Below are positions 42,885 through 51,069 of a stretch of 64,000 nucleotides of DNA, piece after piece. The position numbers and the translations under genes are program-made. Each line of letters starts with the position of its first letter. The first letter of the stretch is position 1. The notes beneath the pieces are model-generated. The model ran no database searches, had not been told where the DNA came from, and saw only the letters and a list, made by a program, of their open reading frames with translations. The DNA is taken from NCBI RefSeq assembly GCF_012911005.2, contig NZ_WTVS01000013.1:1-64000 (forward strand), written 5' to 3'. This stretch comes from Aromatoleum toluolicum (GTDB lineage: Bacteria; Pseudomonadota; Gammaproteobacteria; Burkholderiales; Rhodocyclaceae).

Positions 42885-42908
42885 GCTAGTAATTGATTAC
42901 TTACTAGC
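42885..42908. promoter_or_regulatory. Dyad operator upstream of the exporter operon
   Basis: GCTAGTAA-N8-TTACTAGC is a perfect inverted repeat that ends 11 bases before the TetR ATG. Inside it, AGTAAT-TG-ATTACT (42888-42901) is a second, shifted palindrome. A TATACT at 42877-42882 just upstream may be a -10. The location suits autoregulation by the adjacent TetR. Confidence 0.65.
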
Positions 42909-42919
42909 AGGTCGACACG

Positions 42920-43531
42920 ATGGAATCTCCGCGCATCCGGCGTTCATCGGAGCTCAGGCAGGCCGAGATCGTTCAGGCCGTGCTTGCCTTGGCGGCCGAA
43001 AGCAGCCCCGCCGATATCACGACCGCGCGCATCGCGGCTGCAATGAACCTCACGCAGGGGGCGGTATTCCGCCACTTCCCGAGCAAGGAGGCGATCTGGC
43101 TGGCGGTCGCCGAATGGATCGAGGAGAACCTGCTCGGTGCGATCGAGGAAGCGTCGCTTTCGAGCAGCGAGCCGCTCGAACAGCTTCGTGCGATGTTCCG
43201 TGCGCACATCGGGTTCGCCGCTGCCTACCCGGGGGCACCGCGCCTGATCTTCCACGAGTTGCAGCAGCCGGGCGACAGTGCGGTGAAGCGCCGTATCCGC
43301 GCTCTGCTGGGAAGCTACCGGGGAACCTTGCTGCAGATCCTGAAATGCGCGAAGGACCGACGCGCAGCGGGGCGCGAGCTGGATGTCGAGCCCGCGGCGA
43401 CGCTATTCATCGGTGCGATCCAGGGACTGGTGATGCAGTCGATGCTCGCCGGGGGGATGCGCGGCGTGGAGGAGGCGGCCGAAGGGGTGTTCGGGGTCTA
43501 TCTGTCGGGCATCGCGGGGAGGCGGGAATGA
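42920..43531 (+). CDS. TetR-family regulator of an ABC exporter operon
   Basis: A 203-residue regulator with the DNA-binding helices in residues 14-60 (IVQAVLALAAESSPADITTARIA and LTQGAVFRHFPSKEAIW). The C-terminal domain (LEQLRAMFRAHIGFAAAYPGAPRLIFHEL) resembles TetR proteins linked to efflux pumps. It is first in a four-gene operon with a membrane-fusion protein, an FtsX-type permease and an ATPase, joined by ATGA overlaps. It is likely a repressor of its own operon. Confidence 0.93.
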   Translation: MESPRIRRSSELRQAEIVQAVLALAAESSPADITTARIAAAMNLTQGAVFRHFPSKEAIWLAVAEWIEENLLGAIEEASLSSSEPLEQLRAMFRAHIGFAAAYPGAPRLIFHELQQPGDSAVKRRIRALLGSYRGTLLQILKCAKDRRAAGRELDVEPAATLFIGAIQGLVMQSMLAGGMRGVEEAAEGVFGVYLSGIAGRRE

Positions 43532-44712
43532 AGCGGCCGGTCCTGCGTGTGGTCGGTTTGTCCATCCTCGGGCTGGTCCTGGTGGCCGGATTCGTCCTGC
43601 TGATGGTGCGGAGCGGACCATTGGCCCCCGTGCGGGTGACAATCGCAGTGGTCGAGCGCGGCGCGTTCGAGAATGCCGTGTTCGGCGTCGGCACGGTGGA
43701 GGCCGAGAGGAGTTATGCGATCGGGCCGACGGTTCCCGGCCGTGTCCTGGCGGTGCATGTGGATGTCGGCGGCGAGGTGCGCGTCGGGCAGTTGCTCGCG
43801 GAGATGGATCCGGTGGAACTGGACGCGCGCCTGTCTGCGTCGCGGGCGGCTGCAGCACGCGCCGTTCACGCGCTGGAGGTGGCGCGTGCGCAGGTGCGCG
43901 ATGCGGAGGTGCGTCAGGATCTCGCGGGGCGCAACGCGCGGCGCTACGCATCGCTCGGTGAGCAGGCCTTCTTCAGCGATGCGGCGGTCGAGGCGAAGCG
44001 GCAGGAGGCGGATTCCGCCGGCGCACAGTTGCAGTCTGCGCGGGCTCAGCTCGACGCGGCGCGGATGGATGTGGAGCGGCTGGACGCGGAACGCGCAGCG
44101 GCGGAACGGCAGCGGGCGAATGTGCGCCTCGTTGCGCCGGTGGCAGGGGTGGTGACGGCGCGTGATGCGGAACCGGGAACGACGCTGGTGGCCGGGCAGA
44201 GCGTGCTGCGCATGGTCGATTCCGCGAGCGTGCGCGTGCGGACGCGGATCGACCAGGGGCGCTCGGGCGGCGTGCGTGCCGGGCAGGCGGCTGCCATCGT
44301 GCTGCGCTCACGGCCGGGGCTCGCCTTGCCGGGCCGGGTTACGCGCGTCGAGCTCAACGGCGACGCGGTGACCGAGGAGCGCATCGTGCAGGTGGTGTTC
44401 GACGAAGCGCCGACGGATTTCGCATTCGGGGAGCTGGCCGAGGTGACGATCGTGACGACTCGTGGCGGGGACGTGCTGGCCGTGCCCGGGGCGGCTGTGC
44501 ATGAGTACGAGGGCCGGCGCGGCGTATGGACCATTGCGGACGGGGCGGCGGCGTTCGTGCCGGTGCGCACGGGCGAGACCTCACTCGACGGAAGGGTCGT
44601 GGTGCTCGAGGGGCTGCAGGCGGGCGAGCGCATCGTCGTTCATAGCGAACGCGAACTGGAGGCCGGCGACCGGGTGAGTGCGGCCGAGTCGCTGGTCGCG
44701 GTGCGTCGATGA
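43528..44712 (+). CDS. HlyD/DevB-type periplasmic adaptor of an ABC exporter
   Basis: A 394-residue membrane-fusion protein. An N-terminal membrane anchor (VGLSILGLVLVAGFVLLMV) leads to the lipoyl/barrel-sandwich half GPTVPGRVLAVHVDVGGEVRVGQLL, a coiled-coil hairpin (about residues 95-195, Ala/Arg/Glu-rich) and the second lipoyl half VRLVAPVAGVVTARDAEPGTTLVAGQ. A beta-barrel and membrane-proximal domain finish it. It links the inner-membrane ABC unit to an outer-membrane channel; no TolC gene is in the operon. Confidence 0.92.
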   Translation: MKRPVLRVVGLSILGLVLVAGFVLLMVRSGPLAPVRVTIAVVERGAFENAVFGVGTVEAERSYAIGPTVPGRVLAVHVDVGGEVRVGQLLAEMDPVELDARLSASRAAAARAVHALEVARAQVRDAEVRQDLAGRNARRYASLGEQAFFSDAAVEAKRQEADSAGAQLQSARAQLDAARMDVERLDAERAAAERQRANVRLVAPVAGVVTARDAEPGTTLVAGQSVLRMVDSASVRVRTRIDQGRSGGVRAGQAAAIVLRSRPGLALPGRVTRVELNGDAVTEERIVQVVFDEAPTDFAFGELAEVTIVTTRGGDVLAVPGAAVHEYEGRRGVWTIADGAAAFVPVRTGETSLDGRVVVLEGLQAGERIVVHSERELEAGDRVSAAESLVAVRR

Positions 44713-45902
44713 TCAGCCTTGCCGGGCGCGACATCCTCCACCATTGGGCGAAGTACGTTTTCACCGGCGTCGGGCTGGGCCTGCTGATCGGTGTGACGCT
44801 GTCGATGGCGGGAATCTACCGCGGCATGGTGGATGACGCGCAGGTGCTGTTGCGCAGCAGCGGCGCGGACATCTGGGCCGTGCAGCAGGAGACGCTGGGC
44901 CCGTATGCGGAGCCGTCGAACCTGCGCGACGATGCCTACCGCGCGATCCTCGGGATACCGGGCGTCGCGGAGGCGTCGAACGTCACTTACCTGACGATGC
45001 AGATCCGGCAGGGTGAGCGCGATGTGCGCGTTATGGCGGTGGGTTTCGAGCCGGGGCGTCCGGGCGAGCCGCCTTTTCTGGTGGCCGGCCGGCGTATCGC
45101 GCGCAGCCATTACGAGGTGGTGGCGGACGTGCGCACGGGTTTCCGGCTCGGCGAGCGGGTGCGCATCCGGCGCCACGAGTACGAGGTGGTGGGACTCACG
45201 CGGCGCATGGTGTCGTCGAGCGGCGATCCGATGGTATTCCTGCCGTTGAAGGATGCGCAGGAGGCGCAGTTCCTCAAGGACAACGACGCGATCGTCAACG
45301 AGCGCGCGCGCACGGCCTCGAACCCGGCGCTGAACCGTCCGGGTGTGCCGGGCCTGCTCGATGCGATCCTGGCGTCGCAGACGGCCAGCCGCAGCGTTAA
45401 TGCGGTGCTGGTCCGGGTCGCGAGCGGCCACGAAGCGGAGCAGGTGGCCGAGAACATCCGTCGCTGGAAGCACCTGGAGGCGTACACGCGGGCGCAGATG
45501 GAGGAGATCCTCGTCGCCAAGCTGATCGAGACCTCGGCGCGGCAGATTGCGACTTTCCTGGTGATCCTCGCGATCGTGAGCGCCGCGATCGTGTCCTTCA
45601 TCATCTACACGATGACGTTGGGCAAGCTCCGCGAGCTGGCGGTGCTGAAGCTGATCGGGACGCCCAATCGCACGATCGCGGCGATGATCCTGCAGCAGTC
45701 GCTGGGGCTCGGGCTGATCGGTTTCGTGATCGGCAAGACGGTCGCGACGCTGTGGGCGCCGTATTTCCCGAAGTACGTGTTGTTATTGCCGGGAGATGCG
45801 GTGCGCGGACTGGCCGCAACCATCGTCGTGTGTGCGATCGCGAGCCTGCTGGCGATCCGGGTCGCGCTGAAGGTCGATCCCGCGACGGCGATCGGGGGCT
45901 AG
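44709..45902 (+). CDS. FtsX/DevC-type ABC permease
   Basis: A 397-residue permease with one N-terminal transmembrane segment (YVFTGVGLGLLIGVTLSMAG), a large periplasmic domain (about 45-265), and three C-terminal segments including FLVILAIVSAAIVSFIIYTM and LGLGLIGFVIGKTVATLWA. The FtsX motif LRELAVLKLIGTPNRTIAAMILQQS is clear. This topology belongs to the MacB/DevC class that exports lipids, peptides or drugs with an adaptor. The substrate is unknown. Confidence 0.92.
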   Translation: MISLAGRDILHHWAKYVFTGVGLGLLIGVTLSMAGIYRGMVDDAQVLLRSSGADIWAVQQETLGPYAEPSNLRDDAYRAILGIPGVAEASNVTYLTMQIRQGERDVRVMAVGFEPGRPGEPPFLVAGRRIARSHYEVVADVRTGFRLGERVRIRRHEYEVVGLTRRMVSSSGDPMVFLPLKDAQEAQFLKDNDAIVNERARTASNPALNRPGVPGLLDAILASQTASRSVNAVLVRVASGHEAEQVAENIRRWKHLEAYTRAQMEEILVAKLIETSARQIATFLVILAIVSAAIVSFIIYTMTLGKLRELAVLKLIGTPNRTIAAMILQQSLGLGLIGFVIGKTVATLWAPYFPKYVLLLPGDAVRGLAATIVVCAIASLLAIRVALKVDPATAIGG

Positions 45903-45985
45903 GATGAAACAGCCCCCATGCTCGCTACGCTCGCTGCCCCCCAAGGGGGCGTGTCAGTACCTTGAGACGGCTCGGCGGTACTGAC
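45903..45985. repeat. Intergenic repeat with inverted repeat inside the exporter operon
   Basis: This 83-bp spacer breaks an otherwise overlapping operon. It contains CGCTCGCTACGCTCGCTG, framed by CCCCC and CCCCCCAAGGGGGC, which resembles a short dispersed repeat common between betaproteobacterial genes (recollection only). It also holds GTCAGTAC (45953-45960) and GTACTGAC (45978-45985), exact complements 17 bases apart, the second ending right at the ATPase ATG. Confidence 0.55.
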
Positions 45986-46693
45986 ATGGACGTCCCGGCG
46001 ATCGAGGTCAGGGGGTTGAGCAAGCGCTACGGCGAGGGGGAGGCCGGGGTCGATGCGCTGAAGGGTGTGGACATGAGGATCGCCCCCGGCGAGGTGGTCG
46101 GTCTGATCGGGCCGAGCGGGTCGGGCAAGAGCACCCTGTTGAAGTGCCTCGGCGCGGTGATCGAGCCGACCGGGGGATACATGGCGCTGGGCGGGCGTAC
46201 CGTCTTCGATGGCGGCTGGAAGATCCGCGACTTGCGCAGCCTGCGCCGCGACAACATCGGCTTCGTGTTCCAGGCACCGTACCTGATCCCCTTCCTCGAT
46301 GTGACCGACAACGTCGCCCTGTTGCCAATGCTGGCAGGGAAATCGAACCGCGAGGCGCGTCGGCAGGCCGCCGAACTGCTCGAGGCGCTCGACGTCGGCC
46401 ACCGTGCGAAGGCTGCGCCGTCGGAGCTCTCCGGCGGCGAGCAGCAGCGCGTGGCGATCGCGCGTGCGCTGGTGAACCGGCCGCCCGTGGTGCTCGCCGA
46501 CGAGCCGACCGCGCCGCTCGACAGCGAACGCGCGCTGAACGTGATGCGCATCCTGAACCGGATGGCGGAGCAGTACCGCACGGCGATCATCGTCGTGACC
46601 CATGACGAGAAGATCATCCCGACTTTCCGGCGCCTGTACCGCATCCGCGACGGGCGAACCTTCGAAGAGGCCGGCGAGGGGCGCGCGACATAG
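45986..46693 (+). CDS. LolD/MacB-like ABC exporter ATPase
   Basis: A 235-residue ATPase. Walker A GPSGSGKSTLL near residue 44, Q-loop FVFQAPYLIPFLDVTDN, signature LSGGEQQRVAIARALVNRP, Walker B VVLADEPTAPLDS and switch His VTHDEKI are intact. The start is taken at the ATG at 45986; a TTG 8 codons earlier is possible but lacks a ribosome site. It energises the FtsX-type permease encoded upstream. Confidence 0.93.
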   Translation: MDVPAIEVRGLSKRYGEGEAGVDALKGVDMRIAPGEVVGLIGPSGSGKSTLLKCLGAVIEPTGGYMALGGRTVFDGGWKIRDLRSLRRDNIGFVFQAPYLIPFLDVTDNVALLPMLAGKSNREARRQAAELLEALDVGHRAKAAPSELSGGEQQRVAIARALVNRPPVVLADEPTAPLDSERALNVMRILNRMAEQYRTAIIVVTHDEKIIPTFRRLYRIRDGRTFEEAGEGRAT

Positions 46694-46718
46694 GTGGGCC
46701 GGCAGCCGTGGCCGGCGA

Positions 46719-48407
46719 TCATTCGCCGCGGCCACTGCGCCAGATCGATACGAGCACGGCCACTCCGCCCGCTACGGCGCCGAAGAAGCCCAGCAGCCCC
46801 AGCGTATCGAGCGCGGCGAAGCCCGGTTCGCGCACCACGGTCAGGACGATCGCCGAGCCGATGATCAGGGCCGCGGTGACGATGCCGATCGTCATGCGCG
46901 TGGCGGCGCGGTCGAGCTGCTCTCCGAGGCGCTTGAGCGAGACGATGTCGACCTGCACCTGGAGTTTGCCGCGCCGGGCCGAGCGCAGAAGCTGGCTGAG
47001 GTCGCGCGGAAGGCCGGTAACCAGATCCACGGCCTGCGCGAGCGTGCGCCAGCCGCGCTTGGCGACGGCTGCAGGCGCGAGATGGGCGAGCAGCACGCGC
47101 CGCAGGAAGGGGGCGGCTTCGGCGCCCATGTCGAAGTCCGGGTCGAGCTGGCGGCCCATGCCTTCCAGCGTGATGAAGGCCTTGATCAGCAAGGAGAGGT
47201 CCGACGGCAAAGCAATGCCGTGTTCGCGCAGGATCATCACGAGATCGGACAACATCGCACTGATGTCGAGCTGCTTGAGGGGTACGCCCTTGTACTGGTC
47301 GACGAAGGTGTCGATTTCGTGGCGCAGGTGTTCCGGCTCGGTTTCCGGGGCTTCGGCGTCCCGCCATTCGAGCAGCACGTCGGCGACGGCGGCCGCGTCG
47401 TTCGAGACGAGGCCGTTGAGCAGGACGGCGAGCTCATAGCGGCGCGATTCGGAAAGCCGGCCGACCATGCCGAAGTCGATGAAGGCGATGCGGTTGCCGT
47501 GCAGGTAGAAGACGTTGCCGGGGTGTGGGTCGGCGTGGAAGAAGCCGTCTTCCAGCATCATTTTCAGCACCGCTGACGCACCGCGGCGGGCGAGGAGCTT
47601 GCGTTCGAGTCCCGCCGCATCGACGGCGGCCAGGTCGCGCCCGGGGATGCCGTCGATGTAGTCCTGCACGTTCAGGCGTTCGCCGCACCACTGCCAGTGC
47701 ACGCGCGGGATGACGATCTCCGGGCGGCCGATGAAGCTCGCGGCGACGCGTTCGGCGTAGCGGCACTCGGCGGCGAAATCGATTTCGCGGCGCAGCGACA
47801 GCGTGAATTCGCGCACGACCTCGCAGGGGCGGTAGCGGCGCAGGTCCGGCGCTTCGGCCTCGATGATCTCGGCGAGGCGGGCGAGCAGCCGCAGATCCGC
47901 CTCGATGGTCGGGCGGATGCCGGGCCGGCGCACTTTCAGGATCACCGGGCGGCCGTCATGCAGGCGGGCACGGTAGACCTGCGCGAGCGAGGCCGCAGCC
48001 AGTGGCTGGGTGTCGAGCTCGGCGAACGCTGTTTCGGGCGCTTCGCCGAGATCCTCGGTGAGCTGTTCGCGCACCTGTTCGAAGGGAACGGCCGGGGCCG
48101 AATCCTGCAGGCGGCCGAACTCGGTGATCCAGTCCGGCGGAAACAGGTCGACGCGCGTGGCGAGGATCTGGCCGAGCTTGATGAAGGTCGGCCCGAGCTC
48201 TTCCAAGGCCCGGCGCACGCGTGCAGGTGGTTCGAGGTGGGCGAGCTCTTCGGGTTCGTTCCAGTGCAGGGCCTTGCCGGCGCGCTCGAGCGTGTCGGCA
48301 AGGCCTATGCGGCGTACGAGATCGCCGAAACCGTAGCGGATGAGGACGGCGGCGATGTCGTGGGCGCGTGTCAGCTCACGCGCCGCACCGATCGCTTTCC
48401 ACAGCAT
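46719..48407 (-). CDS. ABC1/UbiB-family atypical kinase
   Basis: A 562-residue UbiB-family protein with the family KxGQ motif (PTFIKLGQILATRVDLFP), the Ala-rich loop ASLAQVYRARL, the ion-pair Lys in VILKVRRPG, HADPHPGNVFYL (catalytic loop) and AFIDFGMVGRL (DFG). Two hydrophobic segments at the C-terminus (about 505-555) suggest membrane attachment. UbiB supports ubiquinone synthesis or lipid/quinone mobilisation. It is not next to other ubi genes, so a UbiB paralogue is as likely as UbiB itself. It overlaps the upstream gene by one base. Confidence 0.92.
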   Translation of the reverse strand: MLWKAIGAARELTRAHDIAAVLIRYGFGDLVRRIGLADTLERAGKALHWNEPEELAHLEPPARVRRALEELGPTFIKLGQILATRVDLFPPDWITEFGRLQDSAPAVPFEQVREQLTEDLGEAPETAFAELDTQPLAAASLAQVYRARLHDGRPVILKVRRPGIRPTIEADLRLLARLAEIIEAEAPDLRRYRPCEVVREFTLSLRREIDFAAECRYAERVAASFIGRPEIVIPRVHWQWCGERLNVQDYIDGIPGRDLAAVDAAGLERKLLARRGASAVLKMMLEDGFFHADPHPGNVFYLHGNRIAFIDFGMVGRLSESRRYELAVLLNGLVSNDAAAVADVLLEWRDAEAPETEPEHLRHEIDTFVDQYKGVPLKQLDISAMLSDLVMILREHGIALPSDLSLLIKAFITLEGMGRQLDPDFDMGAEAAPFLRRVLLAHLAPAAVAKRGWRTLAQAVDLVTGLPRDLSQLLRSARRGKLQVQVDIVSLKRLGEQLDRAATRMTIGIVTAALIIGSAIVLTVVREPGFAALDTLGLLGFFGAVAGGVAVLVSIWRSGRGE

Positions 48408-49081
48408 CAGGCCTGCGGATCGCGCGGTCCGCCCTTCCCGTTGTCCGATCCCGCCGGATGCAGGCGGTCGGCGATGCCCCTGAGCATCCCCGAGGCGAGT
48501 GCGGCGAGCAGGCCCGCCTCGTTGCGCAGGGTCTGGGCGCTGCTTTGCACCTGCTCGCGCGTGAGGTCTGCGACGGCACGCGCGAGGTCGGCGCCCGCGT
48601 TCGCCACACGGCCGCCGACTGCGGTGCCGCTGTTGCGCGCGTGTTCGGCGAGTTCGTGCAGCGTCGCGCGCGCAAGGCCGGTCGCGCCGCGTCCTGCGTC
48701 GGACAGCGTGCGCAGGAAGTTCGACTCCATGGCACCCAACTGGTCGAGCGTGCCGCGGATATCCTGGCGCGAGTACTCGCTGCCGCGCCCGACCGCTTCC
48801 TTTACGGCGAGCAGCGTGGCCTGGGCGGCGGTCGCAAGGGCCTCGTCCAGCCCGCGCACCGCTTCGCGGATGGCCTCGGTGCGTTCGCGATCGGGACGTT
48901 CGATGCCTTGCTGTGCCCCCTTGAGCACGGCGTCGGTGACCTGTTTGAGTGCGTCGGTGTCCAGCTTGCCGTGCGACAACGCCCCCAGCGTGATCGTCCG
49001 CACGCGTTCGGCGACCGAAGCCGGATCGCCATCGACTGCAGCTTCGACGTCGCGTTCAATGCTTTCGAAGTCCTGACTCAT
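48407..49081 (-). CDS. Conserved hypothetical Ala-rich helical protein
   Basis: A 224-residue protein with no family I can name with certainty (possibly a DUF6781-type protein). It is Ala/Gly/Arg-rich and predicted largely helical, with amphipathic stretches such as IREAVRGLDEALATAAQATLLAVKE and LHELAEHARN. No signal peptide or transmembrane segment is evident; the helices recall phasin-like or apolipoprotein-like proteins. Its stop overlaps the UbiB-family start (TGATG), so the two are made together and may interact at a membrane. Confidence 0.75.
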   Translation of the reverse strand: MSQDFESIERDVEAAVDGDPASVAERVRTITLGALSHGKLDTDALKQVTDAVLKGAQQGIERPDRERTEAIREAVRGLDEALATAAQATLLAVKEAVGRGSEYSRQDIRGTLDQLGAMESNFLRTLSDAGRGATGLARATLHELAEHARNSGTAVGGRVANAGADLARAVADLTREQVQSSAQTLRNEAGLLAALASGMLRGIADRLHPAGSDNGKGGPRDPQA

Positions 49082-49285
49082 GAGCGTTCCCCTGTTCGTA
49101 CGGCGTCCGGCGGGGCGCCGATGCTGTTGCCACACGTTTAAAGTATGGCCTCCGGAAAGAAGAATGGCGATGGAATTTTTGACGCTATCCAGCTTGCAAC
49201 GGTCCGTTGCCGATCGTGTCCTGCGGCCTGCGTGGCTTACCATTGCGAACTCGACCGCTATGACTGTCTTTTGCCGCTCCCTACC

Positions 49286-50773
49286 ATGTCCGATTCCGTT
49301 TCGTCTGTCTTCGCCGGCCTCGAACCTGCTCCCGTGTGGGCGCATTTCTCCACGCTGTGCGGCATCCCGCGCCAGTCCAAGGTAGAGGGAGCACTGCGCG
49401 ACCTCCTCCGTGAACGGGCACTGGCGCGTGGGCTGAGGGTCTCGGTCGATGCGGCCGGAAACCTGCTGATCTGCAAACCCGCACGCCCGGGCTGCGAGGG
49501 GGCGCCGGGTGTCGTGCTGCAGGCGCATCTGGACATGGTGTGCCAGAAGACGGCCGGTTCGGCACACGATTTTTCGCGCGACGCCATCTGCGTGGAGCGG
49601 GACGGCGACTGGCTCGCTGCCACGGAGACGACGCTCGGCGCCGACAACGGCATCGGCGTGGCGCTGATCCTCGCGGTGCTGGAAGACGATTCGCTCGCGC
49701 ACGGGCCGGTCGAGGCCTTGCTGACCGTCGACGAGGAAGCCGGCATGGGCGGCGCGCAAGGGCTCGCAGCCGACGCGCTGCAAGGGCGGCTGATGCTGAA
49801 CCTCGACACCGAGGAATGGGGTGAGTTTTTCATCGGCTGCGCCGGCGGGCTGGATGTGAACGTGCGGCGCGAGGGATTGGCGGAGCCGCCTCCGACCGGG
49901 ATGGAACAGTGGCAAATAGAGCTGCACGGCCTGCGGGGCGGGCATTCGGGCGTGGATATCCACGAGGAACGGGGCAACGCGATCAAGCTGCTGGTGCGCG
50001 TGCTGCGCGATCTGGAGCGGCGCTTCGCGCTGCGCATCGGCTCGCTCGAAGGGGGCTCGGCGCGCAATGCGCTTCCGCGCGACGCGCGGGCACGGGTGGC
50101 GCTGCGGTCCGGGTGCGGGGATGAATTGACGCTGGTGCTCGCGGATTGGCAGGCGCAGCTGCGCAATGAATTGAAGGGAGTGGACGAGGGCGTGAGCCTG
50201 GGGGGGGTGCCCGTGACGACGGTGGAGCCGGTGATGTCCGCGCCGGAGCAGGCGGTGTGGCTCGCGTCGCTGCACGCGGCGCCGCACGGGGTGCATCGCC
50301 GCAGCCTGAGCGTGCCGGGAGTCGTCGAGACGTCGAACAACCTCGGGATCGTCGCGCTGGGGCCGGAGGGCGGCTCGTGCAGCTTCATGGTGCGGTCGCT
50401 GCTCGACGGGGCGGCCCGTGCGCTCGGCGACGAGATCGTCAGCCTTTTCGGCCTGTCGGCAACGGCGGTCGAGGCATCGGGGCACTACCCGGGCTGGGCG
50501 CCGAAGGCCGACTCGCCGCTGCTGGCGCTGTGCCGCGACGTGTATCGGCGCGAGTACGGAGCGGAGTCGCGCGTGCAGGTCATCCATGCCGGCCTCGAAT
50601 GCGGGCTCATCGCGGCGAAATATCCTGACATGCAGATCGTGTCGTTCGGGCCGACGATACGCGGTGCCCACGCGCCCGGCGAGCGCGTCGAGATCGCGTC
50701 GGTAGGGCGCGTGTGGCACCTGCTGGGCGCGATCCTCGCGGCGATCGCCGAGCGGCGCGGGGAGAAAGCATGA
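49286..50773 (+). CDS. pepD: Aminoacyl-histidine dipeptidase (Xaa-His, M20/PepD type)
   Basis: A 495-residue zinc dipeptidase. The M20 metal sites are seen in VVLQAHLDMVCQK (His/Asp near residue 80), TTLGADNGIGVAL, TVDEEAGMGGA (catalytic Glu-Glu) and LNLDTEEWGEFF. HGLRGGHSGVDI and the C-terminal VIHAGLECGL supply the remaining ligands. It cleaves beta-alanyl-His and other Xaa-His dipeptides in the cytosol. The Met at 49286 (MSDSVSSVFA) fits the family N-terminus; an upstream Met at 49145 gives an odd Cys-rich extension. Confidence 0.95.
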   Translation: MSDSVSSVFAGLEPAPVWAHFSTLCGIPRQSKVEGALRDLLRERALARGLRVSVDAAGNLLICKPARPGCEGAPGVVLQAHLDMVCQKTAGSAHDFSRDAICVERDGDWLAATETTLGADNGIGVALILAVLEDDSLAHGPVEALLTVDEEAGMGGAQGLAADALQGRLMLNLDTEEWGEFFIGCAGGLDVNVRREGLAEPPPTGMEQWQIELHGLRGGHSGVDIHEERGNAIKLLVRVLRDLERRFALRIGSLEGGSARNALPRDARARVALRSGCGDELTLVLADWQAQLRNELKGVDEGVSLGGVPVTTVEPVMSAPEQAVWLASLHAAPHGVHRRSLSVPGVVETSNNLGIVALGPEGGSCSFMVRSLLDGAARALGDEIVSLFGLSATAVEASGHYPGWAPKADSPLLALCRDVYRREYGAESRVQVIHAGLECGLIAAKYPDMQIVSFGPTIRGAHAPGERVEIASVGRVWHLLGAILAAIAERRGEKA

Positions 50774-50979
50774 ATCCCGAACACCTCGAAGCCCTCGTAA
50801 CCACCGCGATGCCCTTCGGTAAGTACAAGGGGCGGCTGATCGCCGATCTGCCGGGGAACTACCTGAACTGGTTCGCCCGCGAAGGCTTTCCGCCGGGCCG
50901 GCTGGGCGAACTGCTCGCCCTGATGCACGAACTCGATCACAACGGCCTTTCCGGGCTGCTGACGCCGCTGCGGAAGTGA
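50770..50979 (+). CDS. DUF3820 family protein
   Basis: A 69-residue protein with the family motif MPFGKYKGRLIADLPGNYLNWFAREGFP and the helix LGELLALMHELDHNGL. The family is annotated in databases as a putative quorum-sensing-regulated virulence factor, but the role is untested as far as I know. It overlaps pepD by ATGA, so it is probably translated from the same transcript. Confidence 0.9.
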   Translation: MNPEHLEALVTTAMPFGKYKGRLIADLPGNYLNWFAREGFPPGRLGELLALMHELDHNGLSGLLTPLRK

Positions 50980-51069
50980 TTTCGGCGTTGTCGAATTCGG
51001 AAGCAAGGACCGGAGTGTGTTCGGCGCCACGGGTGCATACAGTGTGGTTCACCGGATTCTGACGGGGCG

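Noticed and set aside
51000-51069. An Ada box upstream of ada
   Set aside because: No AAAGCGCA-like element is present in the 90 bp before the gene.
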